64,000 nt of DNA from Typhlomys cinereus (lineage: Eukaryota > Chordata > Mammalia > Rodentia > Platacanthomyidae), in the NCBI GenBank assembly GCA_023101885.1, contig JALPQD010000088.1, positions 4,499,501 through 4,563,500 of the forward strand, read 5' to 3'. This document shows, one piece after another, positions 21,191 through 34,254 of this stretch. The stretch's first letter is position 1, and each line of letters starts with the position of its first letter. The notes beneath the pieces were generated by a model. That model saw only the letters and a program-made list of their open reading frames with translations, had not been told where the DNA came from and made no database searches. Both the position numbers and the translations under genes were made by a program.

Positions 21191-21644
21191 TAACAGGTTA
21201 TTTATGACTGATTAGCATACATTACATATGAATCATGCATGCACCATCTTTTTTCATTCTTCATCAGTTAATGGATGCCATATGATTTCTATCTCCTTGG
21301 TATAATAAATAAAGTTGCAAGTAGCAGTGAAGATGTCTCTTTCCCATGTTGATTACATTTCTTTTGTGGTAGTTCATGTAGTAGTTCTTCAGGGTTTCCT
21401 ATCTAGGAATGCTTGCTAGCATGGGGTAGGTATCTCCTTACCTTGGGTTGAATTCTTATAATCCATGTAACGATGTAAGGAGAGAATCATTTCCACAAAG
21501 CTGTCCTCCTTCCTTCCAGGGTTCATGTTACTGTCATTTCCAAACAGCATTTTTACTGAACTCAGGTCCTTTTGCTTGCAGTCCAAAGACTAAACCCAGA
21601 GCCATTTCTTCAGCCCCATAATTTTGATTTCTTAAAGTTTTTTG

Positions 21645-21978
21645 TATGTATGAATGTGTGTGTATGTGTGTGTGTGTGCGCGTGTGTGTGTACCTGTGTG
21701 GGAATACATGTTTCATCAGACGCATATACAAGTGTGTACACTTGTGTGGAAGGCTAGAAGACAATCTTGTCTATGGTTCCTCAAGTGTCATTCACCTTGG
21801 TTCTTGAACTAGCGTCTTTCTCTTCATTTGTTTGTTGCTGGACAAGTATGGTCAGCTGACTTGCCAGCAAGACCCTGGGGATGAGGCCATATCTCTGGCT
21901 CTGTCTCCCACGCATGGGAAATAGTCAGGTTCTCATGTTTGGGCAAGTACTTTACCGATTGAGCTATCATTCCAGCCC
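21645..21978 (-). mobile_element. B4-like SINE with GT-rich tail
   Basis: The minus-strand head GGGGCTGGAATGATAGCTC (rightmost part, ending 21978) is a clear tRNA-like SINE start. The left end is a (TG)n tract at 21656-21690. It has a clear paralogue at 33660-33972 upstream of OR copy C, so it predates the duplication. Confidence 0.7.
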
Positions 21979-22264
21979 CTCCTCTAATGTTTTACAAAAG
22001 TACAGTATATTACTCCTGTCTGTATAACTGTACAATTGCACAGTAGAGTTCCTTACTCCTAACTGTAAGCTGAATCATTTTTGTAAATTTCCAAATTCCT
22101 CCTTCCTGTTCACTAAGGCCTTGGAAAATTATTGCTAAATTTTCAACGTTTTAAAGTCAGATGTTTTAAGATTGCATAAGTAAGTGAATTCACACAGAAG
22201 GTGCCAACCTACTTATTTTATTTGACAGAAATATGTCAAATCACATTCTCATTGTTATGAATCA

Positions 22265-22440
22265 TGGGATCTGGGTCAGAAAGATGGCTAAATGATTAAG
22301 GTCACTTGGTGTGCTAGTCTAATGATCTGAATTAAATTACTGTAACTATATAAAGGTGGAAAGGGTAGTCCAGTTCCACAAATTGCCCTTTGATATCTGC
22401 ATGCATACATGCATACACCTCCACACACACACTAAAATAA
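22265..22440 (+). mobile_element. B2/B3-like SINE
   Basis: Head TCAGAAAGATGGCTAAATGATTAAGG, middle AGGTGGAAAGGGTAGTCCAG and CA-rich tail then AAATAAATGG. The paralogous copy is at 34255-34470. Confidence 0.6.
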
Positions 22441-25165
22441 ATGGATGAAAATAAACTTTTATGACTGATTAGCAAATACTACACATAAATCATATACATG
22501 CCATGTTTCTTTATCACCTACCTGCTGATGGACACTTGATATTGTAAATAGAGCCACAAATAGAAGTAAAGATATTTCTTTCCCATGTTGATTTCATTTG
22601 TTTTTAATGTTTTCACAGTATTGGAATCATGTGGTAGTTCTAGATTTAATTTTCAAGGAAGCTTTCTACAGTTGTTCATAGTGACTGCACTAATTTATTT
22701 TCCCACCAGAAATGTGCAAAAATTACCCTTCTTCATAACCTTTCTAGAGTTGTTACTGGTTGAGGTGATTCCTCTTTGTGGTTTTTATTACCTCTCTCTA
22801 GTAACTACTGATTTGGGGCATATTATTCATACCCAGGCAGTCACTTAAATTTCTTCTTTTGAAATTGTCTACTAGATATACTGTACTGTTTGCTAATTTC
22901 TTCTTTATAAAATTGTAGTTTGGTGGGTCAAATTTAGTAAATCACCTATGCAGGACAATTACTCTTCCAGTGTAATAGAGTTCAAGTGTTAGTTGTGCCC
23001 ATTTTAATTAGTTTATCCATGTGAGTTACTTCTATTGTCTGGATATCAAACATTTCTCAAATGTGTGGTTTCAAATATTTCCCCTCTTCTGCTTGATATC
23101 TTTTAAGTATCTTGGTCATTTGCTTGGAAGTTTGTCAGTTTAATATAAATCTCACATGTATTTTGTAGCTTTTGTTTCCTCCGCTTTAGGGGATCTTTTC
23201 ACTCAAAATTAATTTGGTGATTTGTAGTTTTTGTGATTCTGTGTTGTTTTAGTTCCTGTAAAAATATCCTTGGCAGTTATAATAGGATAGAAAGTCAATT
23301 AACAGTCTCATGAATATGTGAAAGCTGCAAGCTGCAATAACAATTACTCTGCCAAGCTTCAGTCATCAGTGTAATACTGGCATGAATGTCAAGGGGATAA
23401 TTAATAGCCTTCTGATTGGCTTCAAGGTCCACTTTTTAGCACGGATCATTTTTTTTCTGTGCTACAGTATATAATCTACGAAAGTTTAGCTATAAAGACA
23501 TTACATCAAACTGCCTTATAAACAACTACCATTGTACCCACAGATTGGAAGAACAATCATCATTTAACCTAGAAATTTCCTTCCACAATGGAAGGACTTT
23601 ATTATAGAAGATCACAACTTGCCAAAGTGCAGAAAATGAATGGATGTGAACTGCTCAGTTCTAAAGAGGGCATACAATCCACCCTGACTCCTACCCCAAG
23701 GTTCAGGGAAGAGGGAAAAAAGAAATTGTAAAAGCCTGGAATAGAAAACAATGGTGAGGTCAGACACAATCTCTAGGACATGAAAGGGCTGCCATTGTCA
23801 TGTCCATAAATTCACAGCAGTTAATGTATATTTCCACAAGGCCTGCACAGGAATTGTTCTATAAACATTTCACCACAGAGGCTCCACACCTGTCTGAAAG
23901 GCTGATGAGAATTAAAGCTAATGGGGAGGAAATGGAATCCCCTTTCCTCAATGATATATGAGTCATGCCCAGCAAATACTCAGGCACATGTCATCAAAGG
24001 CAAACCAGATGAAACCCAGTGGATCACACATGAGAAAAGACTTGAAAACTGACAGAAAGGTTATGAAGGGAAGAAGATAGGGAATTGGATTTAAGATTAA
24101 GGTGTAAAACTTCCATAAATTCACAATATTCATGTTTAAAATTAAGGAAAAAGAATGTCCTTCATATTTTTATAAAGGATATTTTGAATGTATTGATTAC
24201 CTGGACTAATAAGGAAATTTAAATTATGTTCATTTCTCCATGCTATGAATGTGGGATGCACATTCATTTTCTTGTGTCTTCTTCATTTCTACTCAGTGAT
24301 TTATAATTTTTCATTGTGGAAGTCTTTAACTTATTAATAAAATGTACCCCTAGTATTTTTATTTGATAATGAGCAACACCGAGAGAGAGACAGAGGAGAG
24401 ACATAAAGTAAGTAGAGAACAGAGGACCACATGAAGGCTTTCAGGGATAGAACTCAGGACTCCAGATTTGAAAACCGGTGCCTTTACTGGCTGAGAGAAC
24501 ATTTATCAATATTTTGTTTAAAGAAGGAGATGATTCAATTTGGCATACTTTTTGCTCTATTCATGTGAGAATTCAATTTTTTTGCATGACAGCATGCATG
24601 TTGGTGTGGGTAAATGTTGTTTCCTAAGTCAGCTTGCTAAGAAAATAAACCTCTTTTGTGTCTCACAAGTAGACACATAAAATTGCATCTCCCTTTATAG
24701 TAGTATATCCTCTAAAACAATTAGATTAACACAAATATAACCACAAAACACATATAGCACATAACATTGTGTTCTGGAAATTTCCAGTACTCATTTGTGC
24801 ATGGCCCCAGAAGACATCAAAAAACACTTATTTTTATTAGCTTCTTGAGGCACTTGCTAAGATATATTTGCATTTGTGTGAGAGAAAAGAAAATTGCATG
24901 AAAAACAGTGAATGTAGCAACTTAGTTCAAAAATGAAATTTTCATAAGGGGATCTAAAGATACAAACATTATTATTTATATTTTAAAATTCTGAACAAAT
25001 ATTATCTTTTCATAGCCAACAGATTATTGCAGAGCTAAAGATATCATATCAAGAATTTGAATTTGGTGTAGCTGGAAAGTGTGACGAAGGATAATGTTAC
25101 AGTGAAAGGAATGAATCCCAAGTGTTTTGTATTCCAAGAAGTTAAAAAAATGAAAACCACAAAGA

Positions 25166-26089
25166 TTATTTTGCATTTAGAACAATCTTGGTGAATGCAC
25201 TCTTCACCTCCTTGTTCCTCAGGCTGTAGACCAGAGGGTTCAGCATGGGGATGACCATGGTGTAGAACACAGATGCAATTTTGTCAGTGTCCATGGAGTG
25301 ACTGGAGCTGGGCTGTAAGTACATGATAATGATTGTCCCATAGAAAATAGACACTGTGGTAAAGTGGGAAGCACAAGTGGAAACAGCCTTGCGATATCCT
25401 GCAGCTGAGTGCATCTTCAGTATATTAGTGAAAATGAACGAGTAGGATATTAGGATCATCGTGAAAGCAAAAAAGATATTGAAACTGGCTACATAAATAA
25501 GAACCAGCTCATTCACATGTCTGTCAGAGCAAGATACAAACATGACTGCTGGGAAATCACAGAAAAAGTGATGGACCATGCTGATCCTGTGGAAAGAGAG
25601 ACTTAAAGCATTCCCTGTATAAATGCAGGCATTCAGGAAACCAATGACATAGCAACCTATGATCAGACGGACACACACATTGGTGGTCATGGTGGTGGCA
25701 TAATGTAGGGGCTTACACACTGCTGCATAGCGGTCATAGGCCATTGAGACCAACAAGTAATTTTCCACATTGGCAAACACTGCAAAGAAGAACATCTGAG
25801 CAGCACAAGCATTGTAAGTCAGGACTTTATCTTTCATGAGCAATCCAGCTATGACTTCTGGAGTGACTGTTGAAGAGTAACCAAAATCCACCAGGGAAAG
25901 GTTACCCAGGAAAAAGTACATGGGAGTGTGGAGTCGAGAGTCCAGGAGAATCAGCAGAAACATCCCCAGGTTTCCAACCAGGGTGATGATGTAGATGAGG
26001 AGGAAGGTGATGAAGAGGGGAACCTGCAGGCCTGGGTCATCGGTGAGTCCCAGCAGAATGAAGTGTGTTTCTTCTGTCTGGTTCTCCAT
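25166..26089 (-). CDS. Or5b-like: Olfactory receptor, OR5B-like (copy B)
   Basis: Odorant receptor of 307 aa in a single exon, frame intact. It has an NQT glycosylation site at residue 3, GN in TM1 (39-40), [36 protein letters not shown] (116-130), [13 protein letters not shown] (TM6) and [12 protein letters not shown] (281-292). The ATG at 26087-26089 fits the family start MENQTEE. It differs from copy C at only seven residues, mostly near TM5/TM6 and the N terminus (H9 against Q9, E/K in the first extracellular loop region, I/F twice in FYGT-I-MY). It resembles human OR5B12-type receptors ([11 protein letters not shown]). Function as a receptor is inferred from family; the ligand is unknown. 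Confidence 0.95.
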   Translation of the reverse strand: MENQTEETHFILLGLTDDPGLQVPLFITFLLIYIITLVGNLGMFLLILLDSRLHTPMYFFLGNLSLVDFGYSSTVTPEVIAGLLMKDKVLTYNACAAQMFFFAVFANVENYLLVSMAYDRYAAVCKPLHYATTMTTNVCVRLIIGCYVIGFLNACIYTGNALSLSFHRISMVHHFFCDFPAVMFVSCSDRHVNELVLIYVASFNIFFAFTMILISYSFIFTNILKMHSAAGYRKAVSTCASHFTTVSIFYGTIIIMYLQPSSSHSMDTDKIASVFYTMVIPMLNPLVYSLRNKEVKSAFTKIVLNAK

Positions 26090-26116
26090 CAGGCTTATTG
26101 GAGATTACCAGACACT

Positions 26117-26150
26117 CTATAGTCATGAGAACAAATGAAACAAAATAGCA
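26117..26150 (-). promoter_or_regulatory. Predicted splice acceptor upstream of OR copy B
   Basis: Gene strand: T-rich stretch, CATGACTATAG, then AGTGTC. The exon would start at 26116, 27 nt before the ATG. It is identical in position to copy C. Confidence 0.55.
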
Positions 26151-27964
26151 AACACATTAAACCATACATGTGAGGAATAAGTGATTCATATTCAGTCTTC
26201 AGCTGTAACTGGAGTTATTCATAAGTAACTTGAATGTCCCTATTGTAGACAGTGTATGAATTAAGGAATCCTAATAGATATGTGCAGAGGTTTGCGTTTT
26301 AAATACCTGAAAATGGAGATGTTGATAATTTAATAATCTCATCAAACTTAATGATTTCATTGAATATGTTCCCAATTTGGTCCTGTGAATTCAGTAAAAG
26401 CTGATGCTTCCAAATTGCTCAAGTTCTGAGCATTGTCCTGGACATTCCTGAAGTATGCTCACTGTTTCTTCTCAATGATACATGAATTTGATTGGTTGTT
26501 ATTCCTGTCAATTATGAAACATAATAGATTTGGTTTATATAGGACCCATTTTCCAGTTTAGCAAAGCTCCATTTTAGCCTCTGGGCTTTGCTTGTGTTTC
26601 TACTCTAAAGAAGATAACAATTTATTCTGAACAATAAAAGCCCCTTATCAATCAAAATAACACCTGTCATATTCCAAATATTTTGGGGAGAAAAGAGCAT
26701 CATTTGTCTTCCAAATCACTTAGATCTTTGATGACATACATTTCATTATTTATACTTCAGTCTCATGTCAGATGATTTTAGAAATATTTTTGAAAACAAC
26801 TCATTTCATTTTTGAGTAATGCACACTGAATATAGGTAGTCCATGACTGTTACATGAAATTTATTTCTCAATTCAGTACAATCACAACATAAAGTTTCAA
26901 CATGTAAAAAAAGTTTTAACATGTATAAATAATAGAAAAATATTTAAACATCTTTATATAATCAGTAGAACACACTATATGATGAGAATATAAGCTCAAT
27001 ATGAAATATTGCATCATTTCTTAAGCAGGGGCTCTTTTTTCTCTCTGAGTCAAATGTTTCAGTTTCCCTCATGCAAGGAAGAGTGAAAGATAAAAGATAA
27101 AAGAAAATAAGAACCAAATCCCAATTCAACTTTAAGTTTCTTAGAATTCCTTGTCCCTGAAAAAATCACTTACATCCTCCTTATTGATCATCTTCATAAG
27201 ACTGCTTCTCCCACCAAACTCACAAAACATCTAAGCAATGAAGGTTTTCTGCAAAGCGTCTTGTGAAGAGGATACCATTCAAAAGTCAATCAAATGCTGG
27301 TGAATATGATCAAGTTGCATTATATAAATATGTGAAAAATCTCCTAATGAACCCATTGTTTTTTTAAAAATTAGAATAATAGCAAATAGTATAGTAAATA
27401 GTAAAAGACTAAACCATTATAATTTTTATCATTGGATTTTCTCTGATCATGACTACAATTTCATAGCAAATGCTCAGGTAAGAGGAGGACCAGTTTGCAC
27501 TAATAATGATTATCGTTTAGAGTGATATCCAGAATAAATGATATCCAGTAAGTCCTGCCTTACAAAATGTCCCTTCTAAAACAAAAGGATGTTGATTTAT
27601 ATGGGATTTCATGTGCTAATGCAAGGAGACTAGGAGAGAGTTATACAGTCTTGGGGATACTGGAGATTTCCCTAGTGAGAATATATGAAGTTTCTCATTC
27701 AGCTTTCCTGGAGAAGAAACAATTACCAATTGTTTACCAACTGTAACAACTACTAACTCCATCTTAAAAAGTAAGCTTTTAAACTGATAAATGAAAAAAG
27801 CAGGAAAGTTATAGATATTAATAAGGAATCATGAGCTGTTTTGTTACATGTGTATATTGTATAATGCTCAAATCGGGTTAAACATGCCCTCCCTCAAACA
27901 TTTTCCTTATGGTGCCAATTTAAAATTATTTCTTCTAGTTCTTGCATATTTTTAATTTCCTGAT

Positions 27965-28336
27965 GTTTGTTTTATATTTTGGCTTGTGTGTATTCCTGTG
28001 TGGGTGCACATGTATGTGTTGATATGCAAGTAATTGTGCACACTTGCATAAGAAGACTAGAGGACAACCTTGGTTATCATTCCTCTATTATCATTGACGT
28101 TGTCTTTTTAAACCAGGGTCTGTATTTTCATTTGCCTGGAGCTGGTCAAGTATGCTTGAATGACTAACCAACATACACTGGGGAGTAATGTATCTCTCTA
28201 TCTCAGTCTTACACGGAATGGGATTATAAATGTGTGAGCCAATTTCTTTTTCCTTTTAAATAGATTTTAGAGGAGCAAACTCATATCCTTATGTTTGGGC
28301 AAACACTTTACCAACTGAATTATCATCTCAGCACCT
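27965..28336 (-). mobile_element. B4-like SINE, old
   Basis: Same family and same relative place as 20524-20826. The left end is GT-rich, and the right end carries the reversed tRNA-like head (CACTTTACCAACTGAATTATC). Diverged. Confidence 0.55.
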
Positions 28337-28639
28337 CTTCTAATTTTTATAGTAGTACAGCACATCTCTTCTTTCTCTAGTCTCTCACTGCACAATAGCA
28401 CAGCCAAGCTTTTTACCTCTAACTGTAATCCAAATCATTTTATTTATTTCTCTTTTCCTTCTTCCTATTCCTATTTCACAGCCTTGGAAAACTGCTGAGG
28501 AATTCTCAGCAAGTGTAATATCAGCTTTACTGGCTTCCATAAGTGGGTGAGCTCATACACCAGATGCCGATCCTGCTTATATACCTGGTCATAGTGATCC
28601 CTAGTCACTTTTGTGTTGTTATGAAAAAATAAAATCTGG

Positions 28640-28788
28640 ACCAAAAGAATAGCTCTATGAGGAAAAGCACTTGGTATACAAGTCTGATGGCCTGAGGTTA
28701 ATCTCTGTAAACCACGTAGAAGAGGAAGGAAAGTACCAAAAAGTTGTCCTCTGGTTGGTACATGTGTGTTGTTACCCACACCAGTACA

Positions 28789-28841
<53 letters not shown>

Positions 28842-28900
28842 GCACACATGCACACATACATGCATGCATGCACACACATACAATAACAAATAACTATACC
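28640..28900 (+). mobile_element. B2/B3-like SINE with long (CA)n tail
   Basis: AGAATAGCTCTATGAGGAAAAGC-like head, GTACCAAAAAGTTGTCCTCTG middle, then an expanded CA microsatellite (about 28785-28860) ending in ACAATAACAAATAA. The Cys/Val-rich and His/Thr-rich ORFs here are translations of the repeat. Confidence 0.6.
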
Positions 28901-30715
28901 GTAACATGTTATTTTATGATTGATTAGCCTATGTTACAGATAAATCATGTACATACCCTCTTTATTCCTCAACAGTTAATGGACACCACAAGCAATAGTG
29001 AAGATGTTCTTTCCCATGTTGAGTTCGTTGCTTTTCAACTTTACTCAGCAGTGGAATCATATGGTAGGTCTAGATTAATTTTTAAGGACACCTTCTACAG
29101 TTGTCCATAGTGACCATGGCACCAAAAATGTACAGTTACTTTCCTCCACACTCTGCAGTAGCTACTGGCTGAGGAGATTTGTGCTTGTGGTGTTGATCAC
29201 ATCTCCCTGAAGAACTAGTGATTTTAAGTATATTTTTCATAACACTTTGATTAATTGCTTTTCCACTTTTGGAAATGTATACTAGATCTACTGTCCTGAT
29301 CATATATTTGATTTTTGTATGATTATGACGCTAGAAGTCAAATTCAGAGACTTGTCCATGCAAGACAGTTCTCCTCCCAGTTACCATTGGTCCAAACCTC
29401 AGTTCTGCCCATTTTTAATTGGTTTATTTGTGTGACTGAGTTACTTTTATATTCTGGATACCAATGCTTTTTCAGATAAATTGCTTTAAATTTATCTCAT
29501 CTTCAGTTTGATATCTCTTGAGTATCTCGGTTGTTTGATGGGAAGATTTTCAATTTAATGTTAAGTCCCAAATGTTCTTTATAACTTTTGTTTCATACGC
29601 CATTAGGTGCCTTTTCACTTAAAATTGCTTTGACGATTTGCAGTTTTTTTGTGTTTGGTGGTTCTATGATATTTTAGTTCCTTTAAGAATGCCATAGGCA
29701 TTTTTATATACATTGTTCTGTTTCTACATTGCCTGCCATAAGACAGAGATTTTAATTATGTTGATTTCTCCATTCTATAAGCATGAATGCTTGTCCATAT
29801 TCTTGGGTCTTCTTAATTTCTATTATTTTTATTTGTAAAAATATTATGCTTATTAGTAAAATTCACTGCAGTTTTTAATTTAAAATTAAAACAGAGAAAG
29901 AGAGAGAGAGGCAGAGACAGAGACAGAGAATCAGAGAACAGAAACAGAGATAATGACAGAAAGGAGAGACCACAGGCAAGTAGAGGTCAGAGGATACCAC
30001 AGAATCTTCCATGTATCTAACTCAAGATGCCAGATTGGAATACGGGTACATTTACGTGATGAGAAAATCCTTAACAATATTTGGTTCGAAGAAGGAGTCG
30101 ATTCTATTTTCTATACCTTTTGCTCTATCCATGTAAGTCTTTGTTTTTGTTTTGTTTTTGTTTGCTCGCTTTTGATTTTGGATGGCAGCACCCTCAACAG
30201 TGTGAGGAAATTGCTTCCTAAATCTGCTTACTAAAAATTGAACTGTTGTATGCACCCTATCAGATAAACACATTGCTGGGTATCCCCTAATCCAATTAGA
30301 TTACCACAAAAATAATCACAAGAAACAAATACCCACATGACATTGCATTCTGGAAAATTTCTGGAAGTCATTTTGTGCATGTTCCCAGTGGACAAAAAAA
30401 GGCACTTATTTCTATTGACTTCTTTATGCACTTGATAAAATATAATCGTATTGATGTTACAGAAAAAAATACATAAAACCAGTGAATATGAGAACATAGT
30501 TTATACAATTTTTCACAAGGAGACAAACCCAAAGTTATTTAGCTTTGAACTCTTAGCACATTACCTTTTCTATAATCAACAGACTATTGGAAACCAAGCA
30601 CTAAAAGATTTTGAATTTGCTCTGGCTGAGAAATGTGACTCAGGATAATGGTACAGTGAAAGGAATGGATCCAAGTGTTGTGTATCACAAGAGGTTAAAA
30701 ATCAAAACATAAAGA

Positions 30716-31639
30716 TTATTTTGCATTTAGAACAATCTTGGTGAATGCACTCTTCACCTCCTTGTTCCTCAGGCTATAGACCAGAGGGTTCAGCATGGGG
30801 ATGACCATGGTGTAGAACACAGATGCAATTTTGTCAGTGTCCATGGAGTGACCTGAACTGGGTTGCAAGTACATAAAGATGAATGTTCCATAGAAAATAG
30901 ACACTGTGGTAAAGTGAGAAGCACAGGTGGAAACAGCCTTGCGATATCCTGCAGCTGAGTGCATCTTCAGTATATTAGTGAAAATGAACAAGTAGGATAT
31001 TAGGATCATCGTGAAAGCAAAAAAGATATTGAAACTGGCTACATAAATAAGAACCAGCTCATTCACATGTCTGTCAGAGCAAGATACAAACATGACTGCT
31101 GGGAAATCACAGAAAAAGTGATGGACCACGCTGATCCTGTGGAAAGAGAGACTTAAAGCATTCCCTGTATAAATGCAGGCATTCAGGAAACCAATGACAT
31201 AGCAACCTATGATCAGACGGACACACACATTGGTGGTCATGGTGGTGGCATAGTGTAGGGGCTTACACACTGCTGCATAGCGGTCATAGGCCATTGAGAC
31301 CAACAAGTAATTTTCCACATTGGCAAACACTGCAAAGAAGAACATCTGAGCAGCACAAGCATTGTAAGTCAGGACTTTATCTTTCATGAGCAATCCAGCT
31401 ATGACTTTTGGAGTGACTGTTGAAGAGTAACCAAAATCCACCAGGGAAAGATTACCCAGGAAAAAGTACATGGGAGTGTGGAGTCGAGAGTCCAGGAGAA
31501 TCAGCAGAAACATCCCCAGGTTTCCAACCAGGGTGATGATGTAGATGAGGAGGAAGGTGATGAAGAGGGGAACCTGCAGGCCTGGGTCATCGGTGAGTCC
31601 CAGCAGAATGAACTGTGTTTCTTCTGTCTGGTTCTCCAT
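30716..31639 (-). CDS. Or5b-like: Olfactory receptor, OR5B-like (copy C)
   Basis: Single-exon odorant receptor, 307 aa, intact. All family marks are present at the same residue positions as in copy B (N-glycosylation NQT at 3, GN 39-40, MAYDRY 116-121, [10 protein letters not shown] in TM6, [12 protein letters not shown] 281-292). Coding DNA and about 340 bp upstream are nearly identical to copy B, whereas flanks further out are much more diverged. This points to recent gene conversion or to selection on the coding part, not to a wholly recent duplication. The start ATG is at 31637-31639. Confidence 0.95.
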   Translation of the reverse strand: MENQTEETQFILLGLTDDPGLQVPLFITFLLIYIITLVGNLGMFLLILLDSRLHTPMYFFLGNLSLVDFGYSSTVTPKVIAGLLMKDKVLTYNACAAQMFFFAVFANVENYLLVSMAYDRYAAVCKPLHYATTMTTNVCVRLIIGCYVIGFLNACIYTGNALSLSFHRISVVHHFFCDFPAVMFVSCSDRHVNELVLIYVASFNIFFAFTMILISYLFIFTNILKMHSAAGYRKAVSTCASHFTTVSIFYGTFIFMYLQPSSGHSMDTDKIASVFYTMVIPMLNPLVYSLRNKEVKSAFTKIVLNAK

Positions 31640-31666
31640 CAGGCTTATTGGAGATTACCAGACACT

Positions 31667-31700
31667 CTATAGTCATGAGAACAAATGAAACAAAATAGCA
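31667..31700 (-). promoter_or_regulatory. Predicted splice acceptor upstream of OR copy C
   Basis: Gene strand: CATGACTATAG then AGTGTC, 27 nt before the ATG, the same as copy B. Confidence 0.55.
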
Positions 31701-33334
31701 AACACATTAAACCATACATGTGAGGAATAAGTGATTCATATTCAGTCTTCAGCTGTAACTGGAGTTATTCATAAGTAACTTGAATGTCCCTATTGTAGAC
31801 AGTGTATGAACTAAGGAATCCTAATAGATATGTACGAAGGTTTGCATTTTAAATACCTGAAAATGGAGATGTTGATAATTTAATAATCTCATCAAATTTA
31901 ACGATTTCACTGAATATGTTCCCAATTTGGTCCTGTGAATTCAGTAAAAGCTGATGCTTCCAAATTGCTCAAGTTCTGAGCATTGTCTTAGACATTCTCG
32001 AAGTATGTTCATTGTCTCTTCTCAATGACACATAAATTTGATTGGTTGTTATATCCCTGTTAATTATAAAACAAAATAGATTGAGTTTTGCAAGAAGATT
32101 TTTCTAGTTTAAGATAGTTTCATTTCATCCTTCTTGGCTTTATTTTGCTTGAACTCTAAAATTCCAGCTGTGATATTTATTTCAGATATTTGGAAATGAA
32201 GCATCATTTGTCTTCCAAATCATTTAGATTTCTGATGACATACATTTCAGCATTCATACATCAGTCTCACCTCAAATTTTTGAAAATAATTTTGCAAATA
32301 TCTCATTTGGTTTTGAATAACTCACAGTAGATGTAGGTAGTTCATCTGTTTCATGAAATTTACTTCTTAATTAAGTGCATTTGTAATATCAAATTTTAAT
32401 ATATAAAAATAAATCAATGAAATAAATAATAGAAAAAATTATTATTTTGATAGAGTCAAAATAACACATTATTTAGAAGAGTAATTTTAAACTATAAACT
32501 CAACTATGAAATATTACACAATTCTATTATAGAAGTTCTCATTTTTTTCTCTTTCAGTCAAAAGTCCTAACTTTCCTAAAACAATGAACAGTGAAAAAAA
32601 AGAAACCAACTTTAATTCTTTGTCCCTGAAAGAAGACCTTACATCTTTCTTGTTGATAATCTTCATAAGATTGCTTCTCCCACAGAACTCACAAACCATC
32701 TCTGTAAGTAATGAGGGTTTTCTTCAAAACATCTCCTGAAGAGGCTGTCTTTCAAAAGTCAATCAAATGATGGCAAATATGATCAATATTCATATTTTAA
32801 AATTTCATAATATAAAACATAGTTTTTAAAATTAGTGTATACTAACAGCAGAAGATTCAACCAATATGATTTTCATGAATTGGGATTTTTCTCTGATCAT
32901 GACTAAGAGTTCATAGCAAATCCTCAGGTGAGAAGAAGGCCAGTTTCCACTAATATTGATTATGACTTAGAGGAATAAATGATATACAGTGAGTCCTGGC
33001 TTGCACAATGTCCCTTCTAAAATAACAAGAATTGAAGCTAAATGAAGTTCTGCGTCTAACATGTTGGAGATCTGGAGAGAATTATACAGTCTTGGAAACT
33101 CTGGTGATTCCCCCAGTGGGAATATCTGAAGCTTCTCACCTATTTTTCATGGGGAAGAAGCAATTCCCCACTGTCTTGCCTGTGGGGACCAAGCTAATTA
33201 TTGCATCTTAAGAATTAAGAATTTTAGCTGTCAAATGAAAGCCATAAAAATCACAAGATGTTTAATTACATGTACCCTCACCTCAAACATTTTCATCGCA
33301 ATTCTAACTTTCTTCTAGCTCTTTCATATTTTTT

Positions 33335-33630
33335 GGCAGGGGAAAAAGGTGTGAGTGTGTGTATATACACTATGTAGGTATGGGAGTGTTAAGAGTGTTG
33401 ATATAGAAAAGGGCACTCTGTAGAGGTCCAAGGTTGGCTTTTGGGAATCATCCTGGATTGCTCTATCTCTATATTACTTTTCTCTGGTTTTTCTAGGGTC
33501 TGCCTTCCAGGTGGAAGTACAGGTTACTGCCTTTTCCAACTAGTATTATGTAGAATCCAGAATCTAAACTCAAGTCCTTTTGTTTGTACCTCAAAGGACT
33601 GAACCCCTGAAATATCTCTCTCTCGGGCCC
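33335..33630 (-). mobile_element. B3-like SINE, degenerate
   Basis: Minus-strand tRNA-like head near 33600-33630 (GGGCCCGAGAGAGAGATATTTC), a middle containing CTTGGACCTCTACAGAGTGC, and a GT-rich left end (about 33350-33375). It is clearly related to the better preserved copy at 48067-48358. Confidence 0.5.
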
Positions 33631-33659
33631 CATATCTTTGATTTCTTAAAGTATCTTGT

Positions 33660-33972
33660 GTAAATGAGTATGTGTGTGTGTGTGTTTACCTGTATGGGAA
33701 TACATATTTGATCAGATGCATATACAAGTGTGTACACTTATATGGAAGCTAGAAGACAATCTTGTCTATCATTCCTCAAGTGTCATTCACCTTGGTTCTT
33801 GAACTAGGTCTTTCTCTTCATTTGTTTGTTGCTGGACAAGTATGGTCAGCTGACTTGCTAGCAAGACCCTGGGGATAAGGCTGTATCTCTGTCTCTGTCT
33901 CCCATGCACAGGGAACAGACAGGTTCTCATGTTTGGGCAAGTAGTTTACTGACTGAGCTATCATCCCAGCCC
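33660..33972 (-). mobile_element. B4-like SINE, paralogue of 21645-21978
   Basis: Left (TG)n tract and right tRNA-like head GGGGCTGGGATGATAGCTC read on the minus strand. Sequence and flanks match 21645-21978, so both descend from one insertion. Confidence 0.7.
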
Positions 33973-34254
33973 CTCTTCTAATATTTTACAAAAGTACCGT
34001 GTATTACTTCTGTCTGTAGTCACCCAACTGTACAATTGCACAGTAGAGTTCCTTACTCCTAACTAAGTTGAATCATTTTTGTAAATTTCCAAATTCCATC
34101 TTTCTGTTTACTTCAGCCTTGGAAAATTATTGGTAAATTCTCACTGCTTTAAGGTCAGATTTTTTTAGATTGCATAATAAGTGAATTCACACAGAAGGTG
34201 CCAACCTACTTATTTTATTTGACAGAAAGATCTCAAGTCACATTCTCATTGTTA

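Larger units (their letters stand above)
16851..25160. other. Intergenic: diverged upstream part of the OR duplication unit
   Basis: No gene was seen. The segment aligns by eye with sequence upstream of the other OR copies (around 19600-20300 with 27000-27760, 32500-33230 and 52130-52740). About 1.9 kb (17250-19150) is absent upstream of copies B and C but partly matched upstream of E (49850-50200) and D (42700-42960). Within it are an L1 3' end and several SINEs, listed separately. The stretch 23300-24950 is unassigned. Confidence 0.55.
26151..30715. other. Intergenic: upstream part of OR unit B and downstream part of unit C
   Basis: No gene. The first 280 bp are about 97% identical to the same region upstream of copy C, then similarity falls sharply. 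The region 27000-27760 belongs to the conserved upstream block. 27965-28336 and 28640-28900 are SINEs. A (GAGA)-rich run lies at about 29893-29950. The rest is unassigned duplicated intergenic DNA. Confidence 0.5.

Noticed and set aside
21534..21764. Cys/Val- or His/Thr-rich ORFs at 21.6, 28.5-28.9, 43.2-43.8 and 60.0-60.3 kb
   Set aside because: They are translations of (TG)n/(CA)n tails of SINEs.
22585..22848. 87-codon hydrophobic ORF
   Set aside because: The same region in the paralogous units (29000-29270, 34620-34860) is not open, so there is no sign of coding constraint.
29953..30234. 93-codon ORF downstream of OR copy C
   Set aside because: No family motif, and the equivalent segment near copy B (24380-24600) carries no such frame.
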